Of a stretch of DNA of 64,000 nucleotides, positions 56,028 to 63,909 are shown piece by piece. Numbering within the stretch: position 1 is the stretch's first letter; every line of letters begins with the position of its first letter. The position numbers were made by a program, and so were the translations under genes. Source of the stretch: UBA2330 sp035443185 (GTDB lineage Bacteria; Bacteroidota; Ignavibacteria; Tepidaquicellales; Tepidaquicellaceae); the NCBI GenBank assembly GCA_035443185.1, contig DAORRV010000006.1, positions 1 to 64,000 on the forward strand, given 5' to 3'. The notes under the pieces were generated by a model, which was not told the origin of the DNA, ran no database searches, and worked only from the letters and a program-made list of their open reading frames with translations.

Positions 56028-56372
56028 TCAGCTGAATTTTTCAAGAGCACTATTTTCTTCTTTATAAATTTCAAACAATATCGGAAAACCTAACATATCA
56101 AATATGTTGTAAATTTTGTCACTCATAGCACAAAGTTTTATATCCCCGGCATTATTTCTTGCAGTTTCAATAAATGCCATAAAAACTCCCAATCCTGCAC
56201 TGCTGATATAGGATAATTTTTCAAAATTTACAATAATTTTGAATTTATTTTCCGAAATTATTTTCTCTAAACACTTCTCTAATTCAACAGAAGTGTGAGC
56301 ATCGAGATAACCTTCAAGATCTAAAATTGAAACGTTATCATGCTGCTTTGTTTTTATTGAAAACTCTTCCAT
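56028..56372 (-). CDS. STAS-domain anti-sigma factor antagonist (RsbV-like)
   Basis: A 114-residue single STAS domain. The phosphorylation loop is YISSAGLGVFMAF with Ser58 at the place of SpoIIAA Ser58. IVNFEKLSYISS and the following helix are typical. It begins the three-gene partner-switching unit, 9 bp ahead of the kinase gene. Its unphosphorylated form would bind and titrate the kinase. Confidence 0.86.
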   Translation of the reverse strand: MEEFSIKTKQHDNVSILDLEGYLDAHTSVELEKCLEKIISENKFKIIVNFEKLSYISSAGLGVFMAFIETARNNAGDIKLCAMSDKIYNIFDMLGFPILFEIYKEENSALEKFS

Positions 56373-56618
56373 TATATATATAGTTTAATTTGAGCCAAAA
56401 TCAATAAAATTATAATTAAAATAAATGGTATTATTTTAATTTATATTCCATCAGATTTATTAAAGATATAATTAATTATGTTGTTTGAATTATTTAATAT
56501 GTTCAGTATTTCTAAAAATTGCTTTAAGTCTTAAATATGAAAATTAGTTTTAAATATTAATTTTGTATACCAAATAACATAGATTATAATTCGTAATTAA
56601 ATTATATTTGTTACATTA

Positions 56619-57785
56619 ATGAACATTTTAAAAGGAATTGTAAATAAGTCCCGCAGAAAAGTAATCGGGATTTTATCAGGTACTTCAATTGATGCAGTTG
56701 ATGTGGTATTAACTGAAATTTACGGGTCGGGAATTGAATCAGAAATCAGAATATTGGAGTTTGATTCTTTTCCTATAGATAAAAAAGTAAGGAATTTAAT
56801 ATTACGTTGTTCTTCCGAAAAGACTGGAAACACTGCTGATATTTGTAAATTAAATTTTATAATTGGCAGGTTATTCGGAATTAAAATTAATGAATTTTTA
56901 AAAAAAAATAAAATCTCACCTAACGAAATAGATTTGACAGGCTCCCACGGGCAAACAATATTTCATTATCCGGTAAAAAATAATCAATACGGATACGATT
57001 CCAAATCAACAATGCAGATAGGAGATCTTTCTGTGATTGCCAATATTACAGGCGTTACAACTATTGGTGATTTCAGAACAGCAGATGTTTCTGTAAATGG
57101 AGATGGTGCGCCGCTTGTTCCTTATCTGGATTACATTCTAAGCAGAAAAATAAACTGCAGTTCAGTATTTCTGAATATAGGCGGCATTTCAAATATTACA
57201 TATATAAAAAAGAACTGTAAATTAAATGAAGTGATAGCATTTGATACAGGTCCTGGAAATTTACTTATTGATCTGATCTCTAAAAAATATTTCAATAAAA
57301 AATTTGATAAAGACGGGAAAATAGCTGGCAAAGGGAATATTGATTCAAGCTTGTTAGAAAAAATTGTTACAAAGGATAAATTTGTTAAAAAACCATCTCC
57401 AAAATCAACAGGAAGGGAATATTATAATGAAGAATTTATTGAAAGTATTGTAAAAAAGAATTCGTATGACCCTTATGATCTGATGGCAACATTTAATTTT
57501 TTTACAGCATATGCAGTCAACTATAATATTAAGAAATTTAAAACTGATAAAATATTTGTGAGTGGCGGTGGATCAAACAATCTAACTCTGATGAAGAATC
57601 TCAGAAATTTATTTGAAGGAACTGATTTAGAGATCCTGAATCTAAACGGTATTAATTCATCTAATAAAGAAGCTGTACTTTTTGCAGTACTTGCAAATGA
57701 ATTAATTTCCGGAAATAAGACTAATATAATTTCGGTGACAGGGGCAGATAAAAATGTTTTTTTAGGGAAAATTTGTATAGCTTAA
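56619..57785 (+). CDS. anmK: Anhydro-N-acetylmuramic acid kinase
   Basis: A 388-residue ASKHA-fold kinase that cleaves the 1,6-anhydro ring of anhMurNAc and phosphorylates it to MurNAc-6-P, in peptidoglycan recycling. Motifs: VIGILSGTSIDAVDVV (about 16-31), DLTGSHGQTIFHYP, TTIGDFRTADVSVNGDGAPLVP in parts, NIGGISNITYI, FDTGPGNLLID and VSGGGSNNLTLMKNL. Length is normal. It heads a plus-strand operon; the next gene starts 5 bp on. A TATATTTG at 56603-56610 only 8 nt before the ATG would give a nearly leaderless mRNA if it is the -7 box. Confidence 0.92.
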   Translation: MNILKGIVNKSRRKVIGILSGTSIDAVDVVLTEIYGSGIESEIRILEFDSFPIDKKVRNLILRCSSEKTGNTADICKLNFIIGRLFGIKINEFLKKNKISPNEIDLTGSHGQTIFHYPVKNNQYGYDSKSTMQIGDLSVIANITGVTTIGDFRTADVSVNGDGAPLVPYLDYILSRKINCSSVFLNIGGISNITYIKKNCKLNEVIAFDTGPGNLLIDLISKKYFNKKFDKDGKIAGKGNIDSSLLEKIVTKDKFVKKPSPKSTGREYYNEEFIESIVKKNSYDPYDLMATFNFFTAYAVNYNIKKFKTDKIFVSGGGSNNLTLMKNLRNLFEGTDLEILNLNGINSSNKEAVLFAVLANELISGNKTNIISVTGADKNVFLGKICIA

Positions 57786-57790
57786 ATTAA

Positions 57791-58519
57791 ATGACTGACA
57801 GAGTAGCAATAGTGACGGGTGGTACAGGTGCATTAGGGAGAGTTGTCTCAGAAAAATTAGCTCATTTAGGGATTAAGATTTATATACCTTCCAGAAGTCT
57901 TGACACTTTTAACAAAGTATTCGATAATTCTCAAAACGAAAATTCAGAAGATTTTAATTTAAAAAAAATATTTTCATTTGAATGTGATATAACAAATGAA
58001 GCTTCTGTTATTGAGTTTGTAAAAAATGTTGCTGTTCAGGAAAAAGGGAAAATAGATTTTCTTATAAATACAGCAGGCGGAATTGACAGTCCTGTGAATA
58101 CGGGTGAACTTTCAACTTCAGCTTTTATGAAAATGCTTGATCTGAATTTTATGACTGCATTTTATTTCTCAAGAGAAGTTTTAAATGTTATGTTAAAAAA
58201 TAATTACGGAAGAATAATATCATTTGGAAGTAAATCTGCTACTGAATTAACTCCAAAAAAATTTGCATATTCTTATTCCAAACTTGGGGTTATTCAGTTG
58301 ATGAATATTTTAGGTGAAGAGTATAAAAAAAATAATATAAGGTGCAATACGATAATCCCCGGAATCATTGATACACCTTCAAACAGAGAATGGGGGACGG
58401 CTGAAGATGTAAAAAGCTGGACAAAACCCGGAGACATTGCCGAGATAATTTCAGATGTTATATCTGATAAATATATTTCACTAAGAAACAGCGAATTGAA
58501 ACTATATAATTCGTTTTAA
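57791..58519 (+). CDS. SDR family oxidoreductase
   Basis: A 242-residue short-chain dehydrogenase. TGGTGALG (9-16), NTAGG (93-97), Ser147/149 and the catalytic pair Tyr160-Lys164 in YSYSK are present. The C terminus is short and lacks the usual GxxLxVDGG strand, ending in RNSELKLYNSF, so the last substrate-side strand is altered. It sits 5 bp after anmK and 22 bp before an epimerase gene. Substrate unknown; a sugar or fatty compound is possible. Confidence 0.82.
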   Translation: MTDRVAIVTGGTGALGRVVSEKLAHLGIKIYIPSRSLDTFNKVFDNSQNENSEDFNLKKIFSFECDITNEASVIEFVKNVAVQEKGKIDFLINTAGGIDSPVNTGELSTSAFMKMLDLNFMTAFYFSREVLNVMLKNNYGRIISFGSKSATELTPKKFAYSYSKLGVIQLMNILGEEYKKNNIRCNTIIPGIIDTPSNREWGTAEDVKSWTKPGDIAEIISDVISDKYISLRNSELKLYNSF

Positions 58520-58541
58520 TTAATTAATCAATTTAAAGTAA

Positions 58542-59585
58542 ATGAAAATAGTTGTAACAGGAGGTGCAGGATTTCTTGGATATCATATTTCTCAAAAAAT
58601 AAAAAGGATAACTGATTTTAAAGACTGTACATTTTTTGATATTGCTGAGTTTGAGAAAGATGAATATGATCCGGCGATTAAATGTATTTATGGAGATGTA
58701 AGAGACAAGGCGCAGATGGATGAAATGATGAAAAATGTCGATGTTATAATTCATTGTGCTGCCGCATTACCACTTTGGAAAAAGAAAGATATTTTTGAGA
58801 CAAACGTAGATGGTACAAGGAATGTATTGGAAAGTGCACTCAAAAATAAAGTGAACAGAGTTATACATATTTCATCAACTGCAGTTTACGGCGTACCTGA
58901 TGTACATCCTTTGTTTGAAGATCATCAGAGAGAAGGAGTCGGACCCTATGGTACAAGTAAAGTACTTGCAGAAGAAGTATGTGAAGAGATTAGAAAAAAA
59001 GGTCAACCGATTTGTATCTTGAGACCTAAAAGTTTTATTGGAACTGCAAGATTAGGCGTGTTTCAGATTCTATATGACTGGGTTGAATCAGGCGTAAAAA
59101 TTCCTATTATTGGAAACGGTACAAACCGATATCAGCTTTTTGAAGTGGAAGACCTTGTCGATGCTATCTTACAGGCAGCTTCATTACCGCTGGACAAGAT
59201 CAATGATACATTTAATGTAGGTGCGAAAGAATTTAATACTGTAAATGAAGATGTAGGGGCAATGTGTGTCTATGCAGGCACAGGTTCGAAAGTTATGAAA
59301 ACTCCGGCTTCACTTATTAAACCTCTTTTGAGATTTTTTGAAATCTTAAATGTATCCCCATTATATAAATGGATATATGGAACTGCTGATACTGATTCAT
59401 TTGTCTCAATTGATAAAGCCATGAAACAATTGGAATGGAATCCGAAATATTCAAATTCAGAAGCTTTAATAAGATCTTATCAGTGGTATCTGGACAATAA
59501 ACACAAGATACAGCAAGGCACTGGAGTCACTCATAGAATTGCATGGAAGCAAGGTGTTTTATCTTTTTTTAAAAAGTTTTTATAA
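58542..59585 (+). CDS. NAD-dependent epimerase/dehydratase (extended SDR)
   Basis: A 347-residue extended SDR. Rossmann motif GGAGFLG at 7-13, Ser111/Ser112, and the Tyr136-Lys140 pair in GPYGTSK. GDVRDKAQMDEM and NVDGTRNVL are typical. The C-terminal half carries substrate-binding features of sugar-nucleotide or sterol-type enzymes (LRPKSFIGTARLG, GNGTNRYQLFEVEDLVDAI). It shares an operon with anmK, an SDR and an aldehyde dehydrogenase. The exact reaction cannot be given. Confidence 0.82.
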   Translation: MKIVVTGGAGFLGYHISQKIKRITDFKDCTFFDIAEFEKDEYDPAIKCIYGDVRDKAQMDEMMKNVDVIIHCAAALPLWKKKDIFETNVDGTRNVLESALKNKVNRVIHISSTAVYGVPDVHPLFEDHQREGVGPYGTSKVLAEEVCEEIRKKGQPICILRPKSFIGTARLGVFQILYDWVESGVKIPIIGNGTNRYQLFEVEDLVDAILQAASLPLDKINDTFNVGAKEFNTVNEDVGAMCVYAGTGSKVMKTPASLIKPLLRFFEILNVSPLYKWIYGTADTDSFVSIDKAMKQLEWNPKYSNSEALIRSYQWYLDNKHKIQQGTGVTHRIAWKQGVLSFFKKFL

Positions 59586-59607
59586 ATAAATATATATATT
59601 TAATTTC

Positions 59608-60975
59608 ATGAGAAAATTTATAATGGATATTAATCCTTCAACCGGTGAGTTAATTGAAAAGATTAAATGCTCTTCGCCGGGTGAAATTGCATCAGGAGTA
59701 AAGTTAGCTAGAAAAGCTTTTAAAGTCTGGAGTAAAACTCCATTGAAAAAAAGAATTTTGTTATTTAAAAAAATAGCAAGGGATCTTGAAAAAGAAAAAA
59801 AACATATCGGAGAACTTATTACCAAAGAGATGGGAAAAGTTTATTCATCGGCAGTTGGTGAAGTAGCAGGAACAGCCTATGCAATTGAAGAAAATATAAA
59901 ATTAGTAGAAAAAGCTGCAGTAACAGAAATTCATAAAGAAGGTCTGCTCATTACTGAAGTTCATAGAATGCCATTAGGTGTTGTTGCAGTAATCACTCCA
60001 TGGAATTTTCCGGTTGGAATGCCTGAATCATTACTTACACCGGCTATATTGATGGGAAATACAGTTGTATTTAAGCCATCTGAAAATACACCACTAACAG
60101 GTAAAGCAATTTATAATATTTTCAACAGATACTTACCTAAAGGAGTGATCAATCTCCTGCAGGGAGCTGAAGAAGTTGGGGAAGCTCTGTTGTCAACAGA
60201 CATTGATATGGTTTCATTTGTAGGATCGCAGGCTGTTGGTAAGAAAATTATGGAAGCTTGTTCAAAAAAGTTAAACAGACTTGTGCTTGAATTAGGTGGA
60301 AAAGACCCTATGATAGTAATGAAAGATGCAGATTTAGAGAAGGCGGTAAATTATGCAGTAAATGGATCTCTTAGAAATTCAGGTCAGGTTTGTGTGTCAG
60401 TAGAAAGAATTTATGTTGATCAAAGTATATTTGGAAAATTTGAAAAGCTTGTACTGGAAAAAGTTAAAACATATAAAGTAGGTGATGGTTTTGATGAAGT
60501 CGATATGGGACCAATGGTTAGCGAAGCTCAAAGAAGTCATGTAATTGGTCAGATCGAAGAAGCAAAGAAAAAAGGTGCGAAAATATTATTTGGTGGAAGT
60601 ATTATAGATGGAGACGGATTTTTTATTGAACCTACTGTGATCAGCAATTTAAATCACAAACATGATATAATGATGAATGAGACTTTTGGACCGGTGGTAT
60701 GTCTGCAGAAAGTTAAAAATGTAGAAGAAGCTGTCGAAAAAGCAAATGATTCTGTATTTGGTTTAGGCGCAACTGTTTGGACTAAAAGTACAGAAAAAGG
60801 AAGAAAGATAGCAGAACAAATCGAATCCGGAATGATAGGGGTAAATCAGGGAATAGGAGGTGTTTCAGGTACTCCGTGGGTTGGAATTAAGCAAAGTGGT
60901 TTTGGGTTTCTTGGTTCTGTTGAAGGAGTAAAACAGTTTACTGTGCCAAAGAAAATTTCATATAAGAAAAAGTAA
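59608..60975 (+). CDS. NAD(P)-dependent aldehyde dehydrogenase
   Basis: A 455-residue enzyme of the ALDH superfamily, closest in style to succinate-semialdehyde dehydrogenases (short form, starting INPSTGELI). TPWNFPVGMPE holds the conserved Asn133; Glu228 lies in LELGGKDPM and the nucleophile Cys262 in NSGQVCVSVERI. ETFGPVV is present near the end. Oxidises an aldehyde to the acid. Fourth gene of the operon, 22 bp after the epimerase gene. MRKFIMDINPS offers two Met starts, at 59608 and 59623. Confidence 0.9.
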   Translation: MRKFIMDINPSTGELIEKIKCSSPGEIASGVKLARKAFKVWSKTPLKKRILLFKKIARDLEKEKKHIGELITKEMGKVYSSAVGEVAGTAYAIEENIKLVEKAAVTEIHKEGLLITEVHRMPLGVVAVITPWNFPVGMPESLLTPAILMGNTVVFKPSENTPLTGKAIYNIFNRYLPKGVINLLQGAEEVGEALLSTDIDMVSFVGSQAVGKKIMEACSKKLNRLVLELGGKDPMIVMKDADLEKAVNYAVNGSLRNSGQVCVSVERIYVDQSIFGKFEKLVLEKVKTYKVGDGFDEVDMGPMVSEAQRSHVIGQIEEAKKKGAKILFGGSIIDGDGFFIEPTVISNLNHKHDIMMNETFGPVVCLQKVKNVEEAVEKANDSVFGLGATVWTKSTEKGRKIAEQIESGMIGVNQGIGGVSGTPWVGIKQSGFGFLGSVEGVKQFTVPKKISYKKK

Positions 60976-61108
60976 CAAGATTTAAGTAAGTATGATTATA
61001 TTTACCAATTTAAAAAATTGAATCATCTCCGTTCTAAATTTTATTAGAATATATTTTACTTTAAAAAATTCAATTTAAAGAAATTAAATGAATTAGTTTT
61101 TGAAATTT

Positions 61109-61139
61109 AAAAGTGGCTTAACTATTTTAAGCCACTTTT
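61109..61139. terminator. Bidirectional terminator between ALDH and merC-like genes
   Basis: Perfect 12-bp stem (AAAAGTGGCTTA and its complement) with a 7-nt loop and T/A tracts on both sides. Confidence 0.88.
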
Positions 61140-61155
61140 TTATTTATATAATATT

Positions 61156-61602
61156 TCAGCAATCGCATGAAGGTACATGCTTGTTTTTGGATAATTTCCT
61201 GTTTAAGTAATGGCTAAAAGCGATAATAACAGCACCTATAGGTGTAAAAATAAAGAGTAATATACTCTCCATATCATAATGAAATTCTTGATGTTCGTGT
61301 AAAAGAAAATGACTTATTACAATAATAATTAATCCGGAAATAAATAAACATGCAGGCAAAAGACTTCGATGATGATTTACATATCCATGACGAAAAGTAA
61401 ATATTCCAATTAGCAGACTTACTGAAATAAAAATAATTTCTACTAATGGTTCATTAAAAAATGTCATTCCATAATAAGTGAGTGTGATGATAATAAATGG
61501 CATCAGGAAACAATGTATGGCACAGGCAGCCGAAGCAATAGTGCCAATCAGGTCAAGTCTTAACGATAATTTGTGATTAATATTTTTTAACATAAAAAGC
61601 AA
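61156..61602 (-). CDS. MerC-domain membrane protein
   Basis: A 148-residue inner-membrane protein with four hydrophobic helices. The family mark is ASAACAIHCFLMPF in helix 1, with the Cys pair thought to bind a soft metal. FRHGYVNHHRSLLPACLFI holds a His cluster and third Cys, and the chain ends with VPSCDC. MerC was named for mercury uptake, but chromosomal MerC-domain proteins in Bacteroidota have no mer genes nearby, as here. A TTGCAA-rich inverted repeat lies just upstream. Confidence 0.82.
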   Translation of the reverse strand: MLFMLKNINHKLSLRLDLIGTIASAACAIHCFLMPFIIITLTYYGMTFFNEPLVEIIFISVSLLIGIFTFRHGYVNHHRSLLPACLFISGLIIIVISHFLLHEHQEFHYDMESILLFIFTPIGAVIIAFSHYLNRKLSKNKHVPSCDC

Positions 61603-61622
61603 ATGATTTGCAAGTTATAACT

Positions 61623-61642
61623 AATTGCGAAAAGTTGCAATT
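61623..61642. promoter_or_regulatory. Candidate operator upstream of the MerC gene
   Basis: AATTGCGA-AAAG-TTGCAATT is an 8-bp inverted repeat with one mismatch, about 20-40 bp before the start codon; another TTGCAA lies at about 61612. The location and symmetry would suit a Fur/Zur-type repressor, but this is inferred only. Confidence 0.4.
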
Positions 61643-61996
61643 CATTAAATTCTCCTGATGATCTATAAATAAGCCTAAACTAGTATTGATTTTTATAACT
61701 TGCTTGAAAAATTGATAATAATGACATGTAAACGCAAATGGTTTACAGAATTGATTGTATTTAAATAAATTGAATTGAACCGAACATTTTTAGTTTGTTA
61801 ATTAAAAAAATCATATTGGTTTTACCCCTGAAAAATTTCAAATAAAAAAATAATCTCAATACAATAAATAAAGTTTTATCTGCTTATCATTATTTTTGAA
61901 ATTTCATAAAAATTTCTTATGTAATATTATTTTATCAACTGAATGTTTGACCGAAATTTTTAATATTAAAAATTATAAAACGGATACGCTTTAAAA
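61643..61996. other. Divergent intergenic region, no gene
   Basis: About 350 bp AT-rich. TATTTTTG at 61891-61898 fits a -7 box for the DUF4126 gene, but no TTG is found at the right distance. Nothing else recognised. Confidence 0.35.
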
Positions 61997-62566
61997 TTGG
62001 AAAATTTACTAAGTATATTTTTAGGAATTGGTTTAAGTGCTGCCTGTGGCTTTAGAATCTTTATTCCGTTTCTGATACTTGGAATTACAAGTTCTATGGG
62101 CTTACTGGATTTAGATCCTAATTTCGAATGGATATCTTCAACATTGTTTATAATAATATTTGCAGCATTTTCTCTTGCAGAAATTATCGGATATTTTAAT
62201 CCTTGGATTGATAATATGCTTGATACTGTAGCTACTCCGCTATCAATTATTGCAGGTATAATTTTATCATTATCAGTTATTACAGGATTTGATCCAATAA
62301 TTCATTGGGCAATCGCAATCATAATAGGTGGTGGTATTACAGCGAATTTTCAATTTCTTTCTGTAAAAGCCAGGTCTGTTTCTTCGGTTTTTTCAAGTGG
62401 ATTTGGAAATCCCGTCATATCCGGATTAGAATTATTAATATCAATTATGCTATCTATTTTATCTATTCTTTTCCCTCTAATTGCTTTTTTATTTATTATA
62501 GTTTTGATTATTTCACTTTTTGCAATATTAAGAAATGCAAAAGCGAGATTAAATGAGAAGTTTTAA
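61997..62566 (+). CDS. DUF4126 family membrane protein
   Basis: A 189-residue integral membrane protein with about five helices. The N-terminal string FLGIGLSAACGFRIFIPFLI and the middle NPWIDNMLDTVATPLSIIAG are characteristic of DUF4126. The second half includes GGGITANFQFLSVKARSVSS, also part of the family. Function unknown. TTG start at 61997; no better start exists before the conserved N terminus. Confidence 0.82.
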   Translation: MENLLSIFLGIGLSAACGFRIFIPFLILGITSSMGLLDLDPNFEWISSTLFIIIFAAFSLAEIIGYFNPWIDNMLDTVATPLSIIAGIILSLSVITGFDPIIHWAIAIIIGGGITANFQFLSVKARSVSSVFSSGFGNPVISGLELLISIMLSILSILFPLIAFLFIIVLIISLFAILRNAKARLNEKF

Positions 62567-62644
62567 CTGATCTGATTTTTTTTGAAACTGCAAATTATTT
62601 TCAAAAAGTAAAAAATTAGTATTTAAATTTATCTCAATATCATT

Positions 62645-62652
62645 TAATTTTG
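62645..62652 (+). promoter_or_regulatory. -7 box of the tRNA-Leu promoter
   Basis: TAATTTTG fits TAnnTTTG and lies 9 nt before the mature tRNA 5' end. No clear TTG at -33. Confidence 0.4.
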
Positions 62653-62661
62653 CACTTCTTA

Positions 62662-62744
62662 GCGGAAGTGGTGGAACTGGCAGACACACCATCTTGAGGG
62701 GGTGGCGCTCACAAGGCATGCGGGTTCAAGTCCCGCCTTCCGCA
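62662..62744 (+). tRNA. tRNA-Leu (anticodon GAG)
   Basis: 83-nt class II tRNA. Acceptor GCGGAAG / CTTCCGC with discriminator A62744; anticodon stem CCATC / GGTGG (one G-U) around loop TTGAGGG, anticodon GAG at 62696-62698; long variable arm CGCTCACAAGGCAT; T stem GCGGG / CCCGC around TTCAAGT. Reads CUC and CUU. The 3' CCA is not encoded; CTTTTT follows immediately and may end transcription. Confidence 0.97.
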
Positions 62745-62776
62745 CTTTTTAAAATTATTGTAACTACATTTTTTAG

Positions 62777-62817
62777 GATTAAAGCTATTTTAAATATCTT
62801 GATTATTAGCTTTAATC
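62777..62817. promoter_or_regulatory. 11-bp inverted repeat overlapping the rpsF promoter
   Basis: GATTAAAGCTA (62777-62787) and TAGCTTTAATC (62807-62817) are exact reverse complements 19 nt apart. The right arm lies between the -33 and -7 boxes of rpsF, so binding or pairing here could affect initiation. Confidence 0.55.
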
Positions 62818-62829
62818 GTGATATATTTG
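62799..62829 (+). promoter_or_regulatory. Promoter of rpsF-ssb
   Basis: TTG (62799-62801), spacer 20 nt, TATATTTG (62822-62829): a clear TTG/TAnnTTTG match. Start of transcription is expected near 62836, about 23 nt before the TTG start codon of rpsF. Confidence 0.6.
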
Positions 62830-62858
62830 TAGCTTTATAAATTAATACTTAGGAAATT

Positions 62859-63323
62859 TTGTCAAAAAAGTTTTATGAATCCTATGTTATCTTTGATGGT
62901 AATTTAGATGATTCTGCAATTGAAGATTTAATTAAAAAATATGAATCACTATTTGCCAAAAATGAAATTGAGATTCATAATGTTGTGAGAATCGGCAGAA
63001 AAAGATTAGCATATGAAATTGAAAAAAAGCAAAATGGATTTTATGTTTGTTTTGAAATTTATTCTCCTTCCGATCTAATTACCAAGTTTGAAAGAGCATA
63101 TGTCCTGGATGAAAGTATTCTCAGATATCTCACAATTTTTGTATCTGATAAGACAAGAAAAGAAAAGGATGAACATTTTAAGTTTAAAGCTATTATGCAG
63201 CAAAAATTTGAAGATACTAAAGCTAAAGAGTTAAAAGAGGAAGAGGAGAAAGCTTCTGAAAAATCCGAATCAAAAAAAGAAGAAGTTCAGGAAGTAAATA
63301 AAAAAGTGTTAGAAAACAATTAA
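62859..63323 (+). CDS. rpsF: 30S ribosomal protein bS6
   Basis: A 154-residue ribosomal protein; partner of bS18 on the 30S platform. The ferredoxin-like fold (YESYVIFDGNLDDSAIEDLI, IEIHNVVRIGRKRLAYEIEK, FYVCFEIYSPSD, LRYLTIFVSDK) covers residues 1-108. The last 45 residues are a charged Lys/Glu tail, longer than in E. coli, which also has an acidic tail. Starts at TTG with a weak AGGAAA upstream. Followed by ssb after 41 bp. Confidence 0.93.
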   Translation: MSKKFYESYVIFDGNLDDSAIEDLIKKYESLFAKNEIEIHNVVRIGRKRLAYEIEKKQNGFYVCFEIYSPSDLITKFERAYVLDESILRYLTIFVSDKTRKEKDEHFKFKAIMQQKFEDTKAKELKEEEEKASEKSESKKEEVQEVNKKVLENN

Positions 63324-63364
63324 CTATAAAGATTTTAAAATCTAATTAACAGTAGAGGGAAATT

Positions 63365-63838
63365 ATGGCTGACTATAAGATGCCGGAACTGAATGCAGTA
63401 GTGATTGCAGGAAACTTAACGAAAGACCCTATTTTCAGACAAACAAACTCAGGTACTCCTGTTGTAAATTTTTCAATTGCGAGTAACAGAAGATTTAAAG
63501 ACAAAAATGATGAGTGGAAAGAAGATGTTTGCTATGTTGGGATTGTAGCGTGGAACCGTTTAGCTGAAAGTTGTAAAGACAGACTAAGGAAAGGTAATGC
63601 AGTTTTAGTTGATGGAGAATTACAGAGCAGAACTTTTAAAACAGATGACGGATCTAACAGAACAATAGTTGAGATCAAAGCCAGAAGAATTCAATTTTTA
63701 AATAAAAAGGGATCTGAATCTGATTACCAAGATTCAGAAGTTCATACAGAAAGAGAAGAAGATGTTACATCTTTTACTGATGATTCATTTGATTCATTAC
63801 TCTCTCCTGAAGATTCTGATTTACTTAAAGATAAATAA
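63365..63838 (+). CDS. ssb: Single-stranded DNA-binding protein
   Basis: A 157-residue SSB with an OB fold at about 7-112: LNAVVIAGNLTKDPIFRQTN, VVNFSIASNRRFKD, CYVGIVAWNRLAESCKDRLR, KGNAVLVDGELQSRTF. A disordered acidic tail follows and ends DSDLLKDK instead of the DDDIPF tip that recruits repair proteins in many bacteria; a divergent tip is common in Bacteroidota. AGAGGGAAA ahead of the ATG serves as ribosome site. A terminator separates it from rplI. Confidence 0.93.
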   Translation: MADYKMPELNAVVIAGNLTKDPIFRQTNSGTPVVNFSIASNRRFKDKNDEWKEDVCYVGIVAWNRLAESCKDRLRKGNAVLVDGELQSRTFKTDDGSNRTIVEIKARRIQFLNKKGSESDYQDSEVHTEREEDVTSFTDDSFDSLLSPEDSDLLKDK

Positions 63839-63864
63839 AATAAGTTTTTTGTAATAAAATATTG

Positions 63865-63889
63865 GGGTGAGAAAATTTTTCACCCTTTT
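63865..63889 (+). terminator. Terminator between ssb and rplI
   Basis: GGGTGA / TCACCC stem with an A/T-rich loop that can pair further, followed by TTTT. It splits the usual ribosomal cluster. Confidence 0.6.
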
Positions 63890-63909
63890 CTTTATAAATA
63901 AATAATAAA

